Assembly: GCA_015272325.1 (NCBI GenBank)
Contig: JACYLU010000008.1
Span: 1 to 64,000 of the forward strand
Direction of reading: 5' to 3'
Origin: Synechococcales cyanobacterium C42_A2020_086
GTDB lineage: Bacteria; Cyanobacteriota; Cyanobacteriia; Elainellales; Elainellaceae
DNA length: 64,000 bases
Below the pieces are notes generated by a model, which saw only the letters and a list, made by a program, of their open reading frames with translations, was not told where the DNA came from and did not search any database. Position 1 is the stretch's first letter, and every line of letters starts with the position of its first letter. This document shows, piece after piece, positions 26,522 through 34,517 of this stretch. A program made the translations under genes and the position numbers.

Positions 26522-26873
26522 GGAGATGAGCCTCCTCATGTAAAGGAATTGTAAACTTACGTTTCGTAATATGACGATCCCATAAGTCAGCGGTTCCCGG
26601 TCGCTTCATAAAATCTTTATATCGTTGGTAGAGGATTAGGTTTGAATTTCAAAACTGCTGCGGTTTTTACAGAGATTTGTGATTCAGGGTACAGAGAGCC
26701 ATAGAGCAGAACCAGCAACGGCACAAACTGCTGACGTTAACTTCCTCAAGGGCTGCTGTGCCTAACTATCAAGGCAATATGGTCAAGACAACACGGTATG
26801 CCGGCCAATGCCTGGAAAACTGCTGTAACGTGAAATTGACCCGGCCAATACGGTCAATACCTCAGGACAAACC
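26522..26873. other. Divergent gap, fasciclin / GST
   Basis: No gene. Related short pieces (CAATATGGTCAAGAC, CCGGCCAATGCC, CCGGCCAATACGGTCAATAC at 26773-26862) look repetitive and lie just before the GST start. Confidence 0.4.
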
Positions 26874-27665
26874 ATGCTAGAGCTATATCAATTCGAGCTT
26901 TCTCACTACTGTGAAAAGATTCGCCTGATTCTGGACTACAAAGGATTGCCTTACCGCAAGGTCGAAGTTACACCAGGCGTGGGTCAACTCGACCTCTATC
27001 GCATGTCTGGGCAGCGGCAGGTGCCGGTCCTCAAAGATGGAGCCACGGTGATTGCCGATTCCACTGCGATTGCTCTGTATTTGGAACAAACCTATCCCGA
27101 TCGCCCGATTGTCCCAACTGATTCGCAGCAGCGGGCGCTGTGTTTGCTGCTGGAAGAGTGGGCTGATGAGTCGATTGGTCCCAATGCCCGCAAAGTAATG
27201 CTGGGAACCTTCAGTCGAGATCCGGCATTTCGCAGCGCTATTTTGCCGTCCTCAGCCCCTGGCTTTTTAAAGTCCATTGTGGAGGCGGTTCCTCGGGAAG
27301 CGTTGGATGTGCTGAGTTTGGGAGCCGGACTGGGTCCAGATGTGATACAGGCAGCTCGTAAGGCCATGCAGCAAAATCTGGAATCGCTGAGCGTCTTGCT
27401 GGCTAATCAACCTTATCTTGTCGGCGATCGCCCCACGCTGGCTGATTTTGCCGTAGCAGGGCTAACAATGTACGTGAAATTTCCGACGGGAGCCTATCTC
27501 GATTTACCAGCAACGTTGAAAGGGTTAGGGGTGCCCGGTTTAGCCGACAACCCTGCCTACTCTTCGTTTTGGTCTTGGCGCGACCGCCTCTACGCCGACT
27601 ACCGGAAGCTGGGCAGCGACCCGACTGCCTCTGGTTCAGGACCCACTTCTATTGATATCGAATGA
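26874..27665 (+). CDS. Glutathione S-transferase family protein
   Basis: 263 residues. N-terminal thioredoxin-like GST domain (MLELYQFELSHYCEKIRLIL, with the Ser/Cys-containing active-site turn SHYCEK; then QRQVPVLKDGATVIADSTAI, the glutathione-binding cis-Pro and D/S pair). C-terminal helical domain (YLVGDRPTLADFAVAGLTMY, the N-capping GDxxTxAD motif). Longer than usual (about 200-230) owing to an insertion around residues 110-160. Cytoplasmic detoxification or redox role; substrate unknown. Confidence 0.88.
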   Translation: MLELYQFELSHYCEKIRLILDYKGLPYRKVEVTPGVGQLDLYRMSGQRQVPVLKDGATVIADSTAIALYLEQTYPDRPIVPTDSQQRALCLLLEEWADESIGPNARKVMLGTFSRDPAFRSAILPSSAPGFLKSIVEAVPREALDVLSLGAGLGPDVIQAARKAMQQNLESLSVLLANQPYLVGDRPTLADFAVAGLTMYVKFPTGAYLDLPATLKGLGVPGLADNPAYSSFWSWRDRLYADYRKLGSDPTASGSGPTSIDIE

Positions 27666-27977
27666 TATTGTGTGATATCGGCATGATATCGAGGGATAGC
27701 AGGTAGTCAGCGAGCTTCCGCAACTAGTCGTTCCGGTGTTGCTGTCCGGCTTTAGGGCATCGCATTTAGCAGTAGGGTTCGGGCAGGGATTGAGCCGATC
27801 TGAACCGGTTCCCTACTGCTGCAAGGATAGCGAAAGCCAAATCACCCTCAGATCACGAAACCCGATCACGATAAAGAGTTACACTTCATTGCAAATTGCA
27901 ATAGAATTGCCGCCCATTATGTTACGTTCAATAGCGTTGAATGTACCGTTCAGCGTTCTTGAGAGAGGAAGACTGCC
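27666..27977. other. Gap after GST with GATATC-rich repeat
   Basis: Positions 27653-27694 contain four spaced TGATAT(C/T)G units starting in the last codons of the GST gene (ATTGATATCGA, ATGATATTGTG, TGATATCGGC, ATGATATCGAG). No gene in the remainder. Confidence 0.6.
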
Positions 27978-28178
27978 TTGATCACGAATCTAAAATCCAT
28001 TTCAGAGTCACCCTTGCGTGAAGATTTCAGTGAGTACGTCGCTCATCTCCAGCTTCACATGGCGTTACAAGCTCGTAATCTAGTACCGCGACTCACCCAA
28101 ACCGCCGATAGCCGGGAGCAGCTTCTGCACCAAACCCAGGCTGATTTCGAGAAATTTGTTTCTCGTCAGGTTCTTTAA
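27978..28178 (+). CDS. Small conserved hypothetical protein
   Basis: 66 residues with a TTG start preceded by GAGAGAGGAAG about 8 nt upstream. Sequence MITNLKSISESPLREDFSEY...LHMALQARNLVPRLTQTA...LHQTQADFEKFVSRQVL is amphipathic-helical and hydrophilic, without a membrane segment. Function unknown. A terminator-like hairpin follows. Confidence 0.65.
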   Translation: MITNLKSISESPLREDFSEYVAHLQLHMALQARNLVPRLTQTADSREQLLHQTQADFEKFVSRQVL

Positions 28179-28257
28179 ATCTAGTCAAAAAACACTAAAC
28201 CGAGCCATTTAGGGATAAGATTCAACCTATTAGCTCAGCTTAATATCAACCTTGTTA

Positions 28258-28286
28258 AGTCAGAGTGCTACTGCTCTGGCTTTTTT
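28258..28286 (+). terminator. Rho-independent terminator-like hairpin
   Basis: GTCAGAG and CTCTGGC pair across an eight-base loop and are followed by six T residues. It lies about 80 bp after the small gene ending at 28178. Confidence 0.65.
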
Positions 28287-28342
28287 GTGCTTTCTGGAGC
28301 TTCTCTGCTCATTGAGGTATCGATCGTAGAGAAGCTGTGACC

Positions 28343-28366
28343 GACTCTCACACTGACTCTCACACT
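28343..28366. repeat. 12-bp tandem duplication across a stop codon
   Basis: GACTCTCACACT at 28343-28354 and 28355-28366, exact. The second copy contains the stop codon (28360-28362) of the VOC gene on the minus strand. Confidence 0.9.
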
Positions 28367-28725
28367 GATGCGCTCACCGGAGCGGGTTCATACAAATATT
28401 CAAACCAGTTGCCGTCCGGGTCGCGACCATAAAACGATGCCGTGCCGTCTCGGTGGTCGTGGATAGCCGTTAGATGAACTCCGTTGGCTTTGAGCTGTTC
28501 ATAGGCCGCTTCAACTTCAGCCCGGTCGTGGAAAATAAACCCGAAGTGAGGTCCTGCCTGCTCGTACTGCGGACTCAATAGCGCTAACCCATCTTCACCA
28601 GCCTTGAGGTAGGCCCAATCGGCATCCTTCCAGACTAGCTCCATCCCTAAAGATTGATAGAACTGAGCCGCGCGATCGAGGTCATGCACACAGATAGCAA
28701 CGTGACCAATACGCTTGAGTTTCAT
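28360..28725 (-). CDS. VOC-superfamily (glyoxalase I-like) protein
   Basis: 121 residues, one vicinal-oxygen-chelate domain: IGHVAICVHDLDRAAQFYQS (metal-ligand His plus the D-R-A-x-x-F-Y signature), WAYLKAGEDGLALLSPQ, PHFGFIFHDRAEVEAAYEQL (second His), ASFYGRDPDGNWFEYLYEPA (Glu ligand). Metal ligands appear complete. Reaction unknown (isomerase, dioxygenase or resistance function). Start at MKLKRIGHV; in-frame codons further upstream would encode an atypical extension. Confidence 0.85.
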   Translation of the reverse strand: MKLKRIGHVAICVHDLDRAAQFYQSLGMELVWKDADWAYLKAGEDGLALLSPQYEQAGPHFGFIFHDRAEVEAAYEQLKANGVHLTAIHDHRDGTASFYGRDPDGNWFEYLYEPAPVSASV

Positions 28726-29028
28726 AGAGCAATCTGGCAGCAAATCAGCGGTTTCCAGCCTCCATTGTAAACGAATTGTAAATGTGAACACTCCGCTGTA
28801 TCGAGGATGAAGCATCAGAGCGGCCCGCAACTCAGACGATCAATTCACGGTAAGCTGAGGTGAGATCACCTGAGCTAGCATAATGGCTTTTGGAGGCATC
28901 TGGAGTCATTCCTGGTTCGCCGAGAGGCAGTATGCTCGGTGCAGCCCATCTTGACCCAGAATCATGATTTGCCAGTCCCTAACTCTTGTTTCTACTCTTT
29001 TGATGAGATTGAACTTAGATTGAATGCT
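28726..29028. other. Divergent gap, VOC / secreted protein
   Basis: No gene, hairpin or repeat that I can support. Confidence 0.3.
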
Positions 29029-29484
29029 ATGGTCTCTATAATTCAACCTCTTGCCCTGCGAGGGGTAGTCGTCACTCTCTTGAGCTGCGGCTTGTGGTTG
29101 TGCAGTTGGGTAATAACCCCTGCCGCTTTAGCCCTAACCCAGATTCAGCTCACAGAGTTGTCCTACCATGAGTGTCCTGCCGATCTCGCAGAGGGAGCAA
29201 TCACCTCGGGCGGTACCGCCATGGCAGCCAACTGTTTCATCGTTACCGGCAAAACCAACAACCCCTCGGGCAAGCCAATCTACAATGCCGATATTTATGG
29301 TCGGATCTACGACGCCAACGATAACCCAGTCCTGCAAAATCGTACCCGCTTAGGTGCCATCGACGAGGTCCCGCCGGGTATCGGCACCTTTGAACTACGA
29401 ATTTCGGTGCCGGTCAATCAACCTACGCCACTGAAGCTTGAGCAGTTTAAGGCCTCTGGGTTTGCAGGGACGGTACGGCGTTAA
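29029..29484 (+). CDS. Secreted conserved hypothetical protein
   Basis: 151 residues. Signal peptide at about 1-37 (GVVVTLLSCGLWLCSWVITPAALA). The mature part contains two Cys (ECPADLAEG, ANCFIVTG) that could pair, and beta-rich KTNNPSGKPIYNADIYGRIYDANDN and GTFELRISVPVNQPTPLKLEQFKASGF, which resembles FxLYD-type beta-sandwich domains by eye. Unknown function. The last 38 bp overlap the 3' end of the ArsR gene on the other strand. Confidence 0.75.
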   Translation: MVSIIQPLALRGVVVTLLSCGLWLCSWVITPAALALTQIQLTELSYHECPADLAEGAITSGGTAMAANCFIVTGKTNNPSGKPIYNADIYGRIYDANDNPVLQNRTRLGAIDEVPPGIGTFELRISVPVNQPTPLKLEQFKASGFAGTVRR

Positions 29485-29806
29485 GTGAGGCAGACTGGCT
29501 CGGAGGCTGCATCGACCGCAACACCACATCCAAAAGTCCGGGAAAGAGTTCATCTAGCTCACGGCGGCGCAGGGAATTCAAGTGTTGCGTTCCTTCCTTG
29601 CGGCAGTAGAGCACACCCGCTTCCCGCAGTACCCGAAAGTGATGCGACATGGTCGAGCGAGGCACAGCGCAGTCAAAGGCAGCGCAGGGCAATTCGGGTT
29701 GCTCGGCTAATCGTCTGACAATTTCGAGGCGTACCGGATCCCCTAGAGCATAAAGGACACCCGCCAAGGAAATCGCTTTAGAATCGGGATGATAAAGCGG
29801 TCTCAT
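29447..29806 (-). CDS. ArsR/SmtB-family transcriptional regulator
   Basis: 119 residues, a winged-helix dimer-forming regulator: AGVLYALGDPVRLEIVRRLA (helix 1-2), VPRSTMSHHFRVLREAGVLY (recognition helix with the STxSHH core), CRKEGTQHLNSLRRRELDEL (wing). The classical metal site ELCVCDL is not present; a CAAFDC segment with two Cys just before the recognition helix may be a thiol-based or variant sensor. No exporter gene is adjacent. Confidence 0.88.
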   Translation of the reverse strand: MRPLYHPDSKAISLAGVLYALGDPVRLEIVRRLAEQPELPCAAFDCAVPRSTMSHHFRVLREAGVLYCRKEGTQHLNSLRRRELDELFPGLLDVVLRSMQPPSQSASLNAVPSLQTQRP

Positions 29807-30462
29807 AACATGACACTGCACGAAGATTGAAGAGACGGTTGAAGACAGATGGCATAGGGCATTTATATGGCATTCGCAGGGTATACACAGTTCCAGACTT
29901 TGGGAGCTATAGGATACCCATGCAGACAATATCTATACAATATCTATCTTGTCCATCTATATCCATCTATACAGTATCCGTACTGTACAGGATTGATGCG
30001 ATGCAGTGCCTGTACTATCCAGTTCCGTACTGCTCCGTACAGCACAGTACCCCTATAGCGCCTTACAAGTCACCGATTTGACTCGCGGTGCTGCCATACT
30101 ACAGAACTGGCTTAGATCCAGGACCTGATAGGAAGAGACCCACTGCAATTGGTAGCGCTGCACTAGACTGGAAGCAAAGCCGAGTCGAGAGTCAGTCTCA
30201 GGGTCATTCACACTAAGATTGAGCGGGACCCTACCCAAGACTATACCTACTTCTATTCAGCCTTCCATTCAACCGACTTGACGCAACTCTAGTTGCATTA
30301 TGGCACAGAATTCACTATATTTTAATTATTCGAGATTATTGAAATATGGAATAATATCGAGATACGAAACGCATAGATACGCAATAATAGGTACGGATTA
30401 GATAGATACAGATTAGAGACAGACTAGATACAGACTAGATACGGAACAGTAAGGAGGCAGTT
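29807..30462. other. Long gap upstream of trxA, repeat-rich
   Basis: About 29928-29985 is rich in TATCTAT/CCATCTATA units, and 30408-30440 has an exact 11-bp array. The middle (30060-30300) shows nothing I recognise. The AT-rich part at 30310-30360 probably holds the trxA promoter. Confidence 0.5.
30408..30440. repeat. 11-bp tandem repeat, 3 units, before trxA
   Basis: ACAGATTAGAG, ACAGACTAGAT, ACAGACTAGAT in register. Further ATAGATAC pieces extend left to about 30374. It ends 11 nt before the trxA Shine-Dalgarno (AAGGAGG at 30451-30457), so it forms most of the 5' leader. Confidence 0.9.
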
Positions 30463-30786
30463 ATGTCATCCGTCAATGCAGTGACCGACTCCACGTTTGA
30501 GCAAGAAGTTCTCAATAGCGAGCTTCCCGTTCTCGTTGATTTTTGGGCACCGTGGTGCGGTCCCTGTCGTATGGTTGGTCCCGTAGTAGAAGAAGTGGCA
30601 ACTCAATTCGACGGTCAAGTGAAAGTTGTGAAGTTAGATACGGACCAAAATCCAGGCGTTGCCAGTCAATATGGGATTCGCAGCATTCCCACTTTGATGA
30701 TCTTCAAGGGTGGCCAGAAAGTTGATATGGTGGTCGGTGCTGTACCCAAATCCACGATTGCCACTACCCTGGAAAAGCACCTATAG
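30463..30786 (+). CDS. trxA: Thioredoxin (TrxA-type)
   Basis: 107 residues. Active site [10 protein letters not shown] with the classical CGPC pair; cis-Pro in [14 protein letters not shown]. Starts [16 protein letters not shown]. Preceded by AAGGAGG 6 nt from the ATG. A cytoplasmic disulfide reductase that supplies electrons to peroxiredoxins and others. Very close in sequence to the second thioredoxin at 32369, so the two are probably paralogues. Confidence 0.96.
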   Translation: MSSVNAVTDSTFEQEVLNSELPVLVDFWAPWCGPCRMVGPVVEEVATQFDGQVKVVKLDTDQNPGVASQYGIRSIPTLMIFKGGQKVDMVVGAVPKSTIATTLEKHL

Positions 30787-30866
30787 CTTTTCTGTGGGGG
30801 TAATGGGCGATTACCTGTTAGCCACCTAGATCAGCAGGTTTAGTATTCCTGCTGAGGGAATGAATT

Positions 30867-30918
30867 AGCCGGGAAATCGTTATTTCTTTTATTTCCCTTG
30901 AGGAGTAATCTCCCGGCT
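30867..30918 (+). terminator. Hairpin downstream of trxA
   Basis: AGCCGGGA (30867-30874) and TCCCGGCT (30911-30918) are perfectly complementary, with a 36-base loop. No U-tract follows, so termination is only a possibility. Confidence 0.35.
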
Positions 30919-30997
30919 ATATCCCTAGTACATAATGCTGCTAATGAGTGCGGCTAATAGTAGTGCAGCTGATGGTGGGGCACGGGATTGGCATGCC

Positions 30998-31405
30998 TTA
31001 TGCGAACGAGCGGACGAACAAAACCGCAGCAAAAGCAATTAATCCATAGAATGTCACTGTACCCACAAGTAGCCCTAGGTCAAAAAGACGCAGTGGCTGA
31101 TCTAGAAAATCGTCTCGCTCTAGAGATTTCACGTGATTGTGGTATGGAATCAGAACGGGAATCAGGAGAAAAAGACCTGCGGCAATAGAACCTAAGCCAA
31201 TCGCAGTCGCAATGCCGCGATTAACTATCGGACTATTAGCAGGGAAAGAGCGATTGATCGCCTGAAAAATACTAGGAAATGCAGCCCCAAAGCCAATCAG
31301 CCCCAGAGAAGTTTGAATCCAGCTTGCTAGGGTGCGTTCGGCGGCTTGGCGGTTGCGTTCTTTGGCTAACTCAGTTGTGTCGTTGGTGGGTTTGTGGGAC
31401 GGCAT
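30998..31405 (-). CDS. DUF202/YidH-family membrane protein
   Basis: 135 residues. Three hydrophobic helices: LASWIQTSLGLIGFGAAF, GIATAIGLGSIAAGLFLLIPVLI and LGLLVGTVTFYGLIAFAAVLFV. The N-terminal AKERNRQAAERTLASWIQTSLG is the DUF202 signature (TxLAWxRTxL-like). Function unknown. Start at MPSHK, with an alternative four codons upstream. Confidence 0.85.
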   Translation of the reverse strand: MPSHKPTNDTTELAKERNRQAAERTLASWIQTSLGLIGFGAAFPSIFQAINRSFPANSPIVNRGIATAIGLGSIAAGLFLLIPVLIPYHNHVKSLERDDFLDQPLRLFDLGLLVGTVTFYGLIAFAAVLFVRSFA

Positions 31406-31592
31406 AACAGGCAGCAAAATCTAGGCTCCGGTTCTACCCTATCGTACTGAGCGACACCTCTTGCAGTGGGGGATGCTGGGTGCTGCTTAAAACTCGTTCA
31501 CAGCCGTTAAGACTCTGCGATTGCTATACTTGCCCCATTGCAACAACTTCATAGCGCTTCAATACCGCTTCATTTTTGATTTCAACTGCTCT

Positions 31593-32120
31593 ATGCTCAT
31601 TTCTGCCAGCGTTTATCTTCCCTTCCCGCGACCGCTTGTGTATGCTACCTACCGCGACAAGTTGCCGCAGTTGGTGAATTCTATGTCTACAGTGAAGCGG
31701 CTGGTGTTGAAATCGCGGCAGGAACAGGAAGGAGTGGTATACCAGCAGTATGAGTGGCACGGCAGTGGCGACATCCCAGCCATCATGCGGGCCTTCCTGA
31801 GTGAAGAATTGCTGACTTGGACCGACAATGCAGTCTGGAAAACCAGTGACTTCACCGTTCATTGGACAATTCATCCCCATGCCTTCACAGAGGCGGTCTC
31901 TTGGTCTGGAGTCGATCGATTTTGGGAGGATGGCGAAGGCACTCGGATTGAAACCAAAGGAGAACTCAAAATTGATCCGCACCGACTCAAGGGCGTGCCT
32001 GGATTCTTGTCTGGGCAGGTCAGCCACTTGGCAGAGGATTTGCTGGGTCGGCAAGCAGAGCCAAATTTTGTGCAGATGAGCCGGAGTGTGCAGTCCTATT
32101 TGGAGACAGTGGCGAATTAG
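31593..32120 (+). CDS. SRPBCC/START-like small-molecule-binding fold protein
   Basis: 175 residues. MLISASVYLPFPRPLVYATY opens a polyketide-cyclase-like fold; TVHWTIHPHAFTEAVSWSGV and GEGTRIETKGELKIDPHRLK are compatible with the beta-sheet, and the C-terminal helix is VSHLAEDLLGRQAEPNFVQM. Similar cyanobacterial proteins are conserved without known function. The start is the ATG that begins the fold. Convergent with the second thioredoxin gene. Confidence 0.65.
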   Translation: MLISASVYLPFPRPLVYATYRDKLPQLVNSMSTVKRLVLKSRQEQEGVVYQQYEWHGSGDIPAIMRAFLSEELLTWTDNAVWKTSDFTVHWTIHPHAFTEAVSWSGVDRFWEDGEGTRIETKGELKIDPHRLKGVPGFLSGQVSHLAEDLLGRQAEPNFVQMSRSVQSYLETVAN

Positions 32121-32368
32121 ACCTTTCTGATCTACCAATTCAATCGGTCAGCACCGACTCTGGCAGGATGATAACCTGCACAAGCTTGGACGGGGCTTCG
32201 AGCTGACGGCAGACTTTTGTCACGCCGTAGTGCTATGTCCAACACCAGTGCTCAACAACCATGCCTAGCAACAATAATCAAGCCTCCTGCATAACCGTCT
32301 TTCAGCTTGCGCTGGCAAGACCATTACACAGAAGGCTTTTAGGCTCAAAATTCACCCAGCAGTAAACT

Positions 32369-32689
32369 CTAGAGATATTTTTCCAGGGTATTGGCTAAGG
32401 TCGTTTTAGGAACCGCGCCGACTACCATATCTACCCGTTGTCCACCTTTAAAGATCATCAGGGTGGGAATGCTACGAATCCCGTACTTGCTTGCCACATT
32501 CGGATTTTCGTCGGTATTCACCTTGACTACCTTGACTTGCCCGGCGTACTGCTCGGCAATCTCGTCGACGACCGGAGCAACCATGCGGCAAGGACCGCAC
32601 CACGGTGCCCAAAAATCGACTAAGACGGGAACGTCGCTCCCAATGACTTCTTGCTCAAAAGTTGCATCTGTAACTGCGGCTGCTGACAT
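32369..32689 (-). CDS. trxA: Thioredoxin (TrxA-type), upstream of which lies Yfr1
   Basis: 106 residues with [10 protein letters not shown] and [14 protein letters not shown]. It differs from the thioredoxin at 30463 at scattered positions only. It lies on the minus strand next to the Yfr1 gene and guaB3, the neighbourhood I recall for the ancestral cyanobacterial trxA, so this is probably the vertically inherited copy. Confidence 0.95.
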   Translation of the reverse strand: MSAAAVTDATFEQEVIGSDVPVLVDFWAPWCGPCRMVAPVVDEIAEQYAGQVKVVKVNTDENPNVASKYGIRSIPTLMIFKGGQRVDMVVGAVPKTTLANTLEKYL

Positions 32690-33075
32690 GCCTACAAAAC
32701 CTTTAGCCTATTGATATCTTGTCAGAATCTTACCATAGCGAAAACGGGAACCTCCGACTAGCTACTCTATACAATCAGACATATTCTGATTAAACCTACT
32801 CATCAGCCGCTTTGCTAGTGGATGGGTCGCATCCAAGGCGGAGGTGCATCACCCAAGTCATTGAGAGTCGAATGCGTTCTAGAGTGAACAATCTAGATAA
32901 CAGAGTGAATAATTTTGAACTTCCCGTCCACTCTCTCTGAGAGAGGCTACGATCTGCGGCATCTCTATCTCTCATTTTTTTTAGCCTTGATCCTCTGATT
33001 GGCACTCGGTCTAGGTTGCTCCCATTGCCACTGCGTTCTTGCCTGTTGCTGCCGCTGTCGTGTAAGGAGCTGCCA

Positions 33076-33149
33076 AGAAAGAGGAACCGCCTGAACGGAA
33101 GTCCAGGCGGAGTGTGGTGTGAGGAGTGAACGGAAACATGCGTCTCCGC
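33076..33149 (-). ncRNA. yfr1: Yfr1 small regulatory RNA
   Basis: The complement shows the three parts of Yfr1. A 5' stem GCGGAGAC-GCAT-GTTTCCGT (33149-33130) is followed by a single-stranded stretch with the ultraconserved ACTCCTCACAC (33127-33117), and then a perfect 3' stem CCGCCTG/CAGGCGG (33110-33087) with a pyrimidine-rich tail (TTCCTCTTTCTT). Yfr1 is a short trans-acting RNA of cyanobacteria that base-pairs through this motif with mRNAs, including outer-membrane porin transcripts in marine species. Location between guaB and trxA matches the described synteny. Exact ends are estimates. Confidence 0.93.
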
Positions 33150-33240
33150 TTCCTCCATTGTAAGCGACAGTTATTGTTTTTTCGTAGGTCTTCCAGATGG
33201 ACCCAGATAAACTTATATAACTCTGCTTGACAAGGTGGGC

Positions 33241-34404
33241 TTACTTACCCATGCCAAGCTGCTGCGCTTTCTGATAAACCTTGCCCTCAGTTAACAACGA
33301 CGGTGCGATCACCACTTCCACCTGCTGCATCTCGCGGATATTCTTCGCTCCTAGGGTACCCATACTGGTTTTCAGCGCCCCCAGCAGGTTATGCGTGCCG
33401 TCATCGAGCTGAGCTGGTCCCCGCAGAATTTGCTCTAGAGTACCAGTGGTGCCGACTCGAATGCGTGTGCCGCGGGGCAACACTGGACTGGGAGTAGCCA
33501 TGCCCCAGTGGTAGCCACGACCAGGAGCTTCCTGCGCCCGCGCAAACGGCGAGCCAATCATGACGCCATCGGCCCCGCAGGCAATGCATTTACAGATATC
33601 GCCGCCGGTAATTAGCCCGCCATCGGCAATCACTGGTACATAGCGCCCGGTTTCCTGGTAATAGTCTTCGCGAGCGGCAGCACAGTCAGCCACCGCAGTG
33701 GCCTGAGGTACCCCTACTCCCAGCACCCCCCGCGAGGTGCAGGCTGCTCCCGGGCCAATGCCCACCAGTACCGCCGCTGCGCCTGCCTTCATCAGATTCA
33801 GGGCTACCTCATAGGTAACGCAGTTGCCGAGAATAACCGGCATCGGCATTTCAGCACAGAACCCTGCCAAGTCGAGGGGAGTCACCGATTCGGGTGAGAG
33901 ATGGGCTGTGGAAACCACCGTTGCCTGGATAAAGAACAAATCGGCTCCCGCTTGAGCAACTGCCGCTCCATACTTGGATGCTCCTGCTGGTGTCGCGCTT
34001 ACGGCCGCAATGCCGCCCTGCCGCTTGATGTCTTGTACTCGCCGCTCGATCAGTTCGGGTTTGATGGGTTCAGCGTAGAGTTCTTGCATCAGCGGCACGA
34101 ATTCGTGCTTATCAACGCTAGCAATGCGGTCGAGAATGGGATCCGGGTCGTCGTAGCGAGTTTGAATGCCTTCCAAATTTAAGACCCCCAATGCTCCGAG
34201 CTGGGATAGCGCCACTGCCATCTTTACATCCACGACACCATCCATAGCGCTAGCAATGATGGGAATTTCTCGTTCAATGCCGCCTAGCTGCCAGCGCGTG
34301 TCGGCCAAACTCGGATCGAGCGTTCGCTGCCCAGGAGTCAGCGCAATCTCATCGATGCCGTAGGCTCGCCGGGCAACCTTACCCCTACCAATTTGAATGT
34401 CCAC
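33241..34404 (-). CDS. guaB3: IMP dehydrogenase-related protein, GuaB3 type
   Basis: 387 residues. A TIM barrel without the CBS (Bateman) insert of classical GuaB. Catalytic loop GIGPGAACTSRGVLGVGVPQ with the nucleophilic Cys; phosphate-binding VIADGGLITGGDICKCIACGADGVMIGSPFA; N-terminal IPIIASAMDGVV. This matches the 387-residue GuaB3 proteins of cyanobacteria and actinobacteria, reported to oxidise IMP to XMP with NAD in cyanobacteria. A separate CBS-containing GuaB may exist elsewhere. Neighbours Yfr1 and trxA. Confidence 0.92.
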   Translation of the reverse strand: MDIQIGRGKVARRAYGIDEIALTPGQRTLDPSLADTRWQLGGIEREIPIIASAMDGVVDVKMAVALSQLGALGVLNLEGIQTRYDDPDPILDRIASVDKHEFVPLMQELYAEPIKPELIERRVQDIKRQGGIAAVSATPAGASKYGAAVAQAGADLFFIQATVVSTAHLSPESVTPLDLAGFCAEMPMPVILGNCVTYEVALNLMKAGAAAVLVGIGPGAACTSRGVLGVGVPQATAVADCAAAREDYYQETGRYVPVIADGGLITGGDICKCIACGADGVMIGSPFARAQEAPGRGYHWGMATPSPVLPRGTRIRVGTTGTLEQILRGPAQLDDGTHNLLGALKTSMGTLGAKNIREMQQVEVVIAPSLLTEGKVYQKAQQLGMGK

Positions 34405-34517
34405 GCTTCCTACCCTTCTTAAAACTTTATTAAAGCTAGACTACCAAATTCAGCCGAAACCGGAAGAGAAATTTCAGAGGACCAAGACAAAGCCCCTGGA
34501 AATTTCTGTAGCCCAAA

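Noticed and set aside
29867-30460. Possible CRISPR array suggested by the TATCTAT and ACAGACTAGAT repeats
   Set aside because: Units are 7-14 bp, directly adjacent, with no spacers. No array of 24-40 bp repeats with unique spacers exists anywhere in the window.
31524-32138. 204-codon minus-strand frame opposite the SRPBCC-like gene
   Set aside because: It is the antisense shadow of a protein-like plus-strand frame; its translation has no recognisable pattern and no ribosome-binding site.
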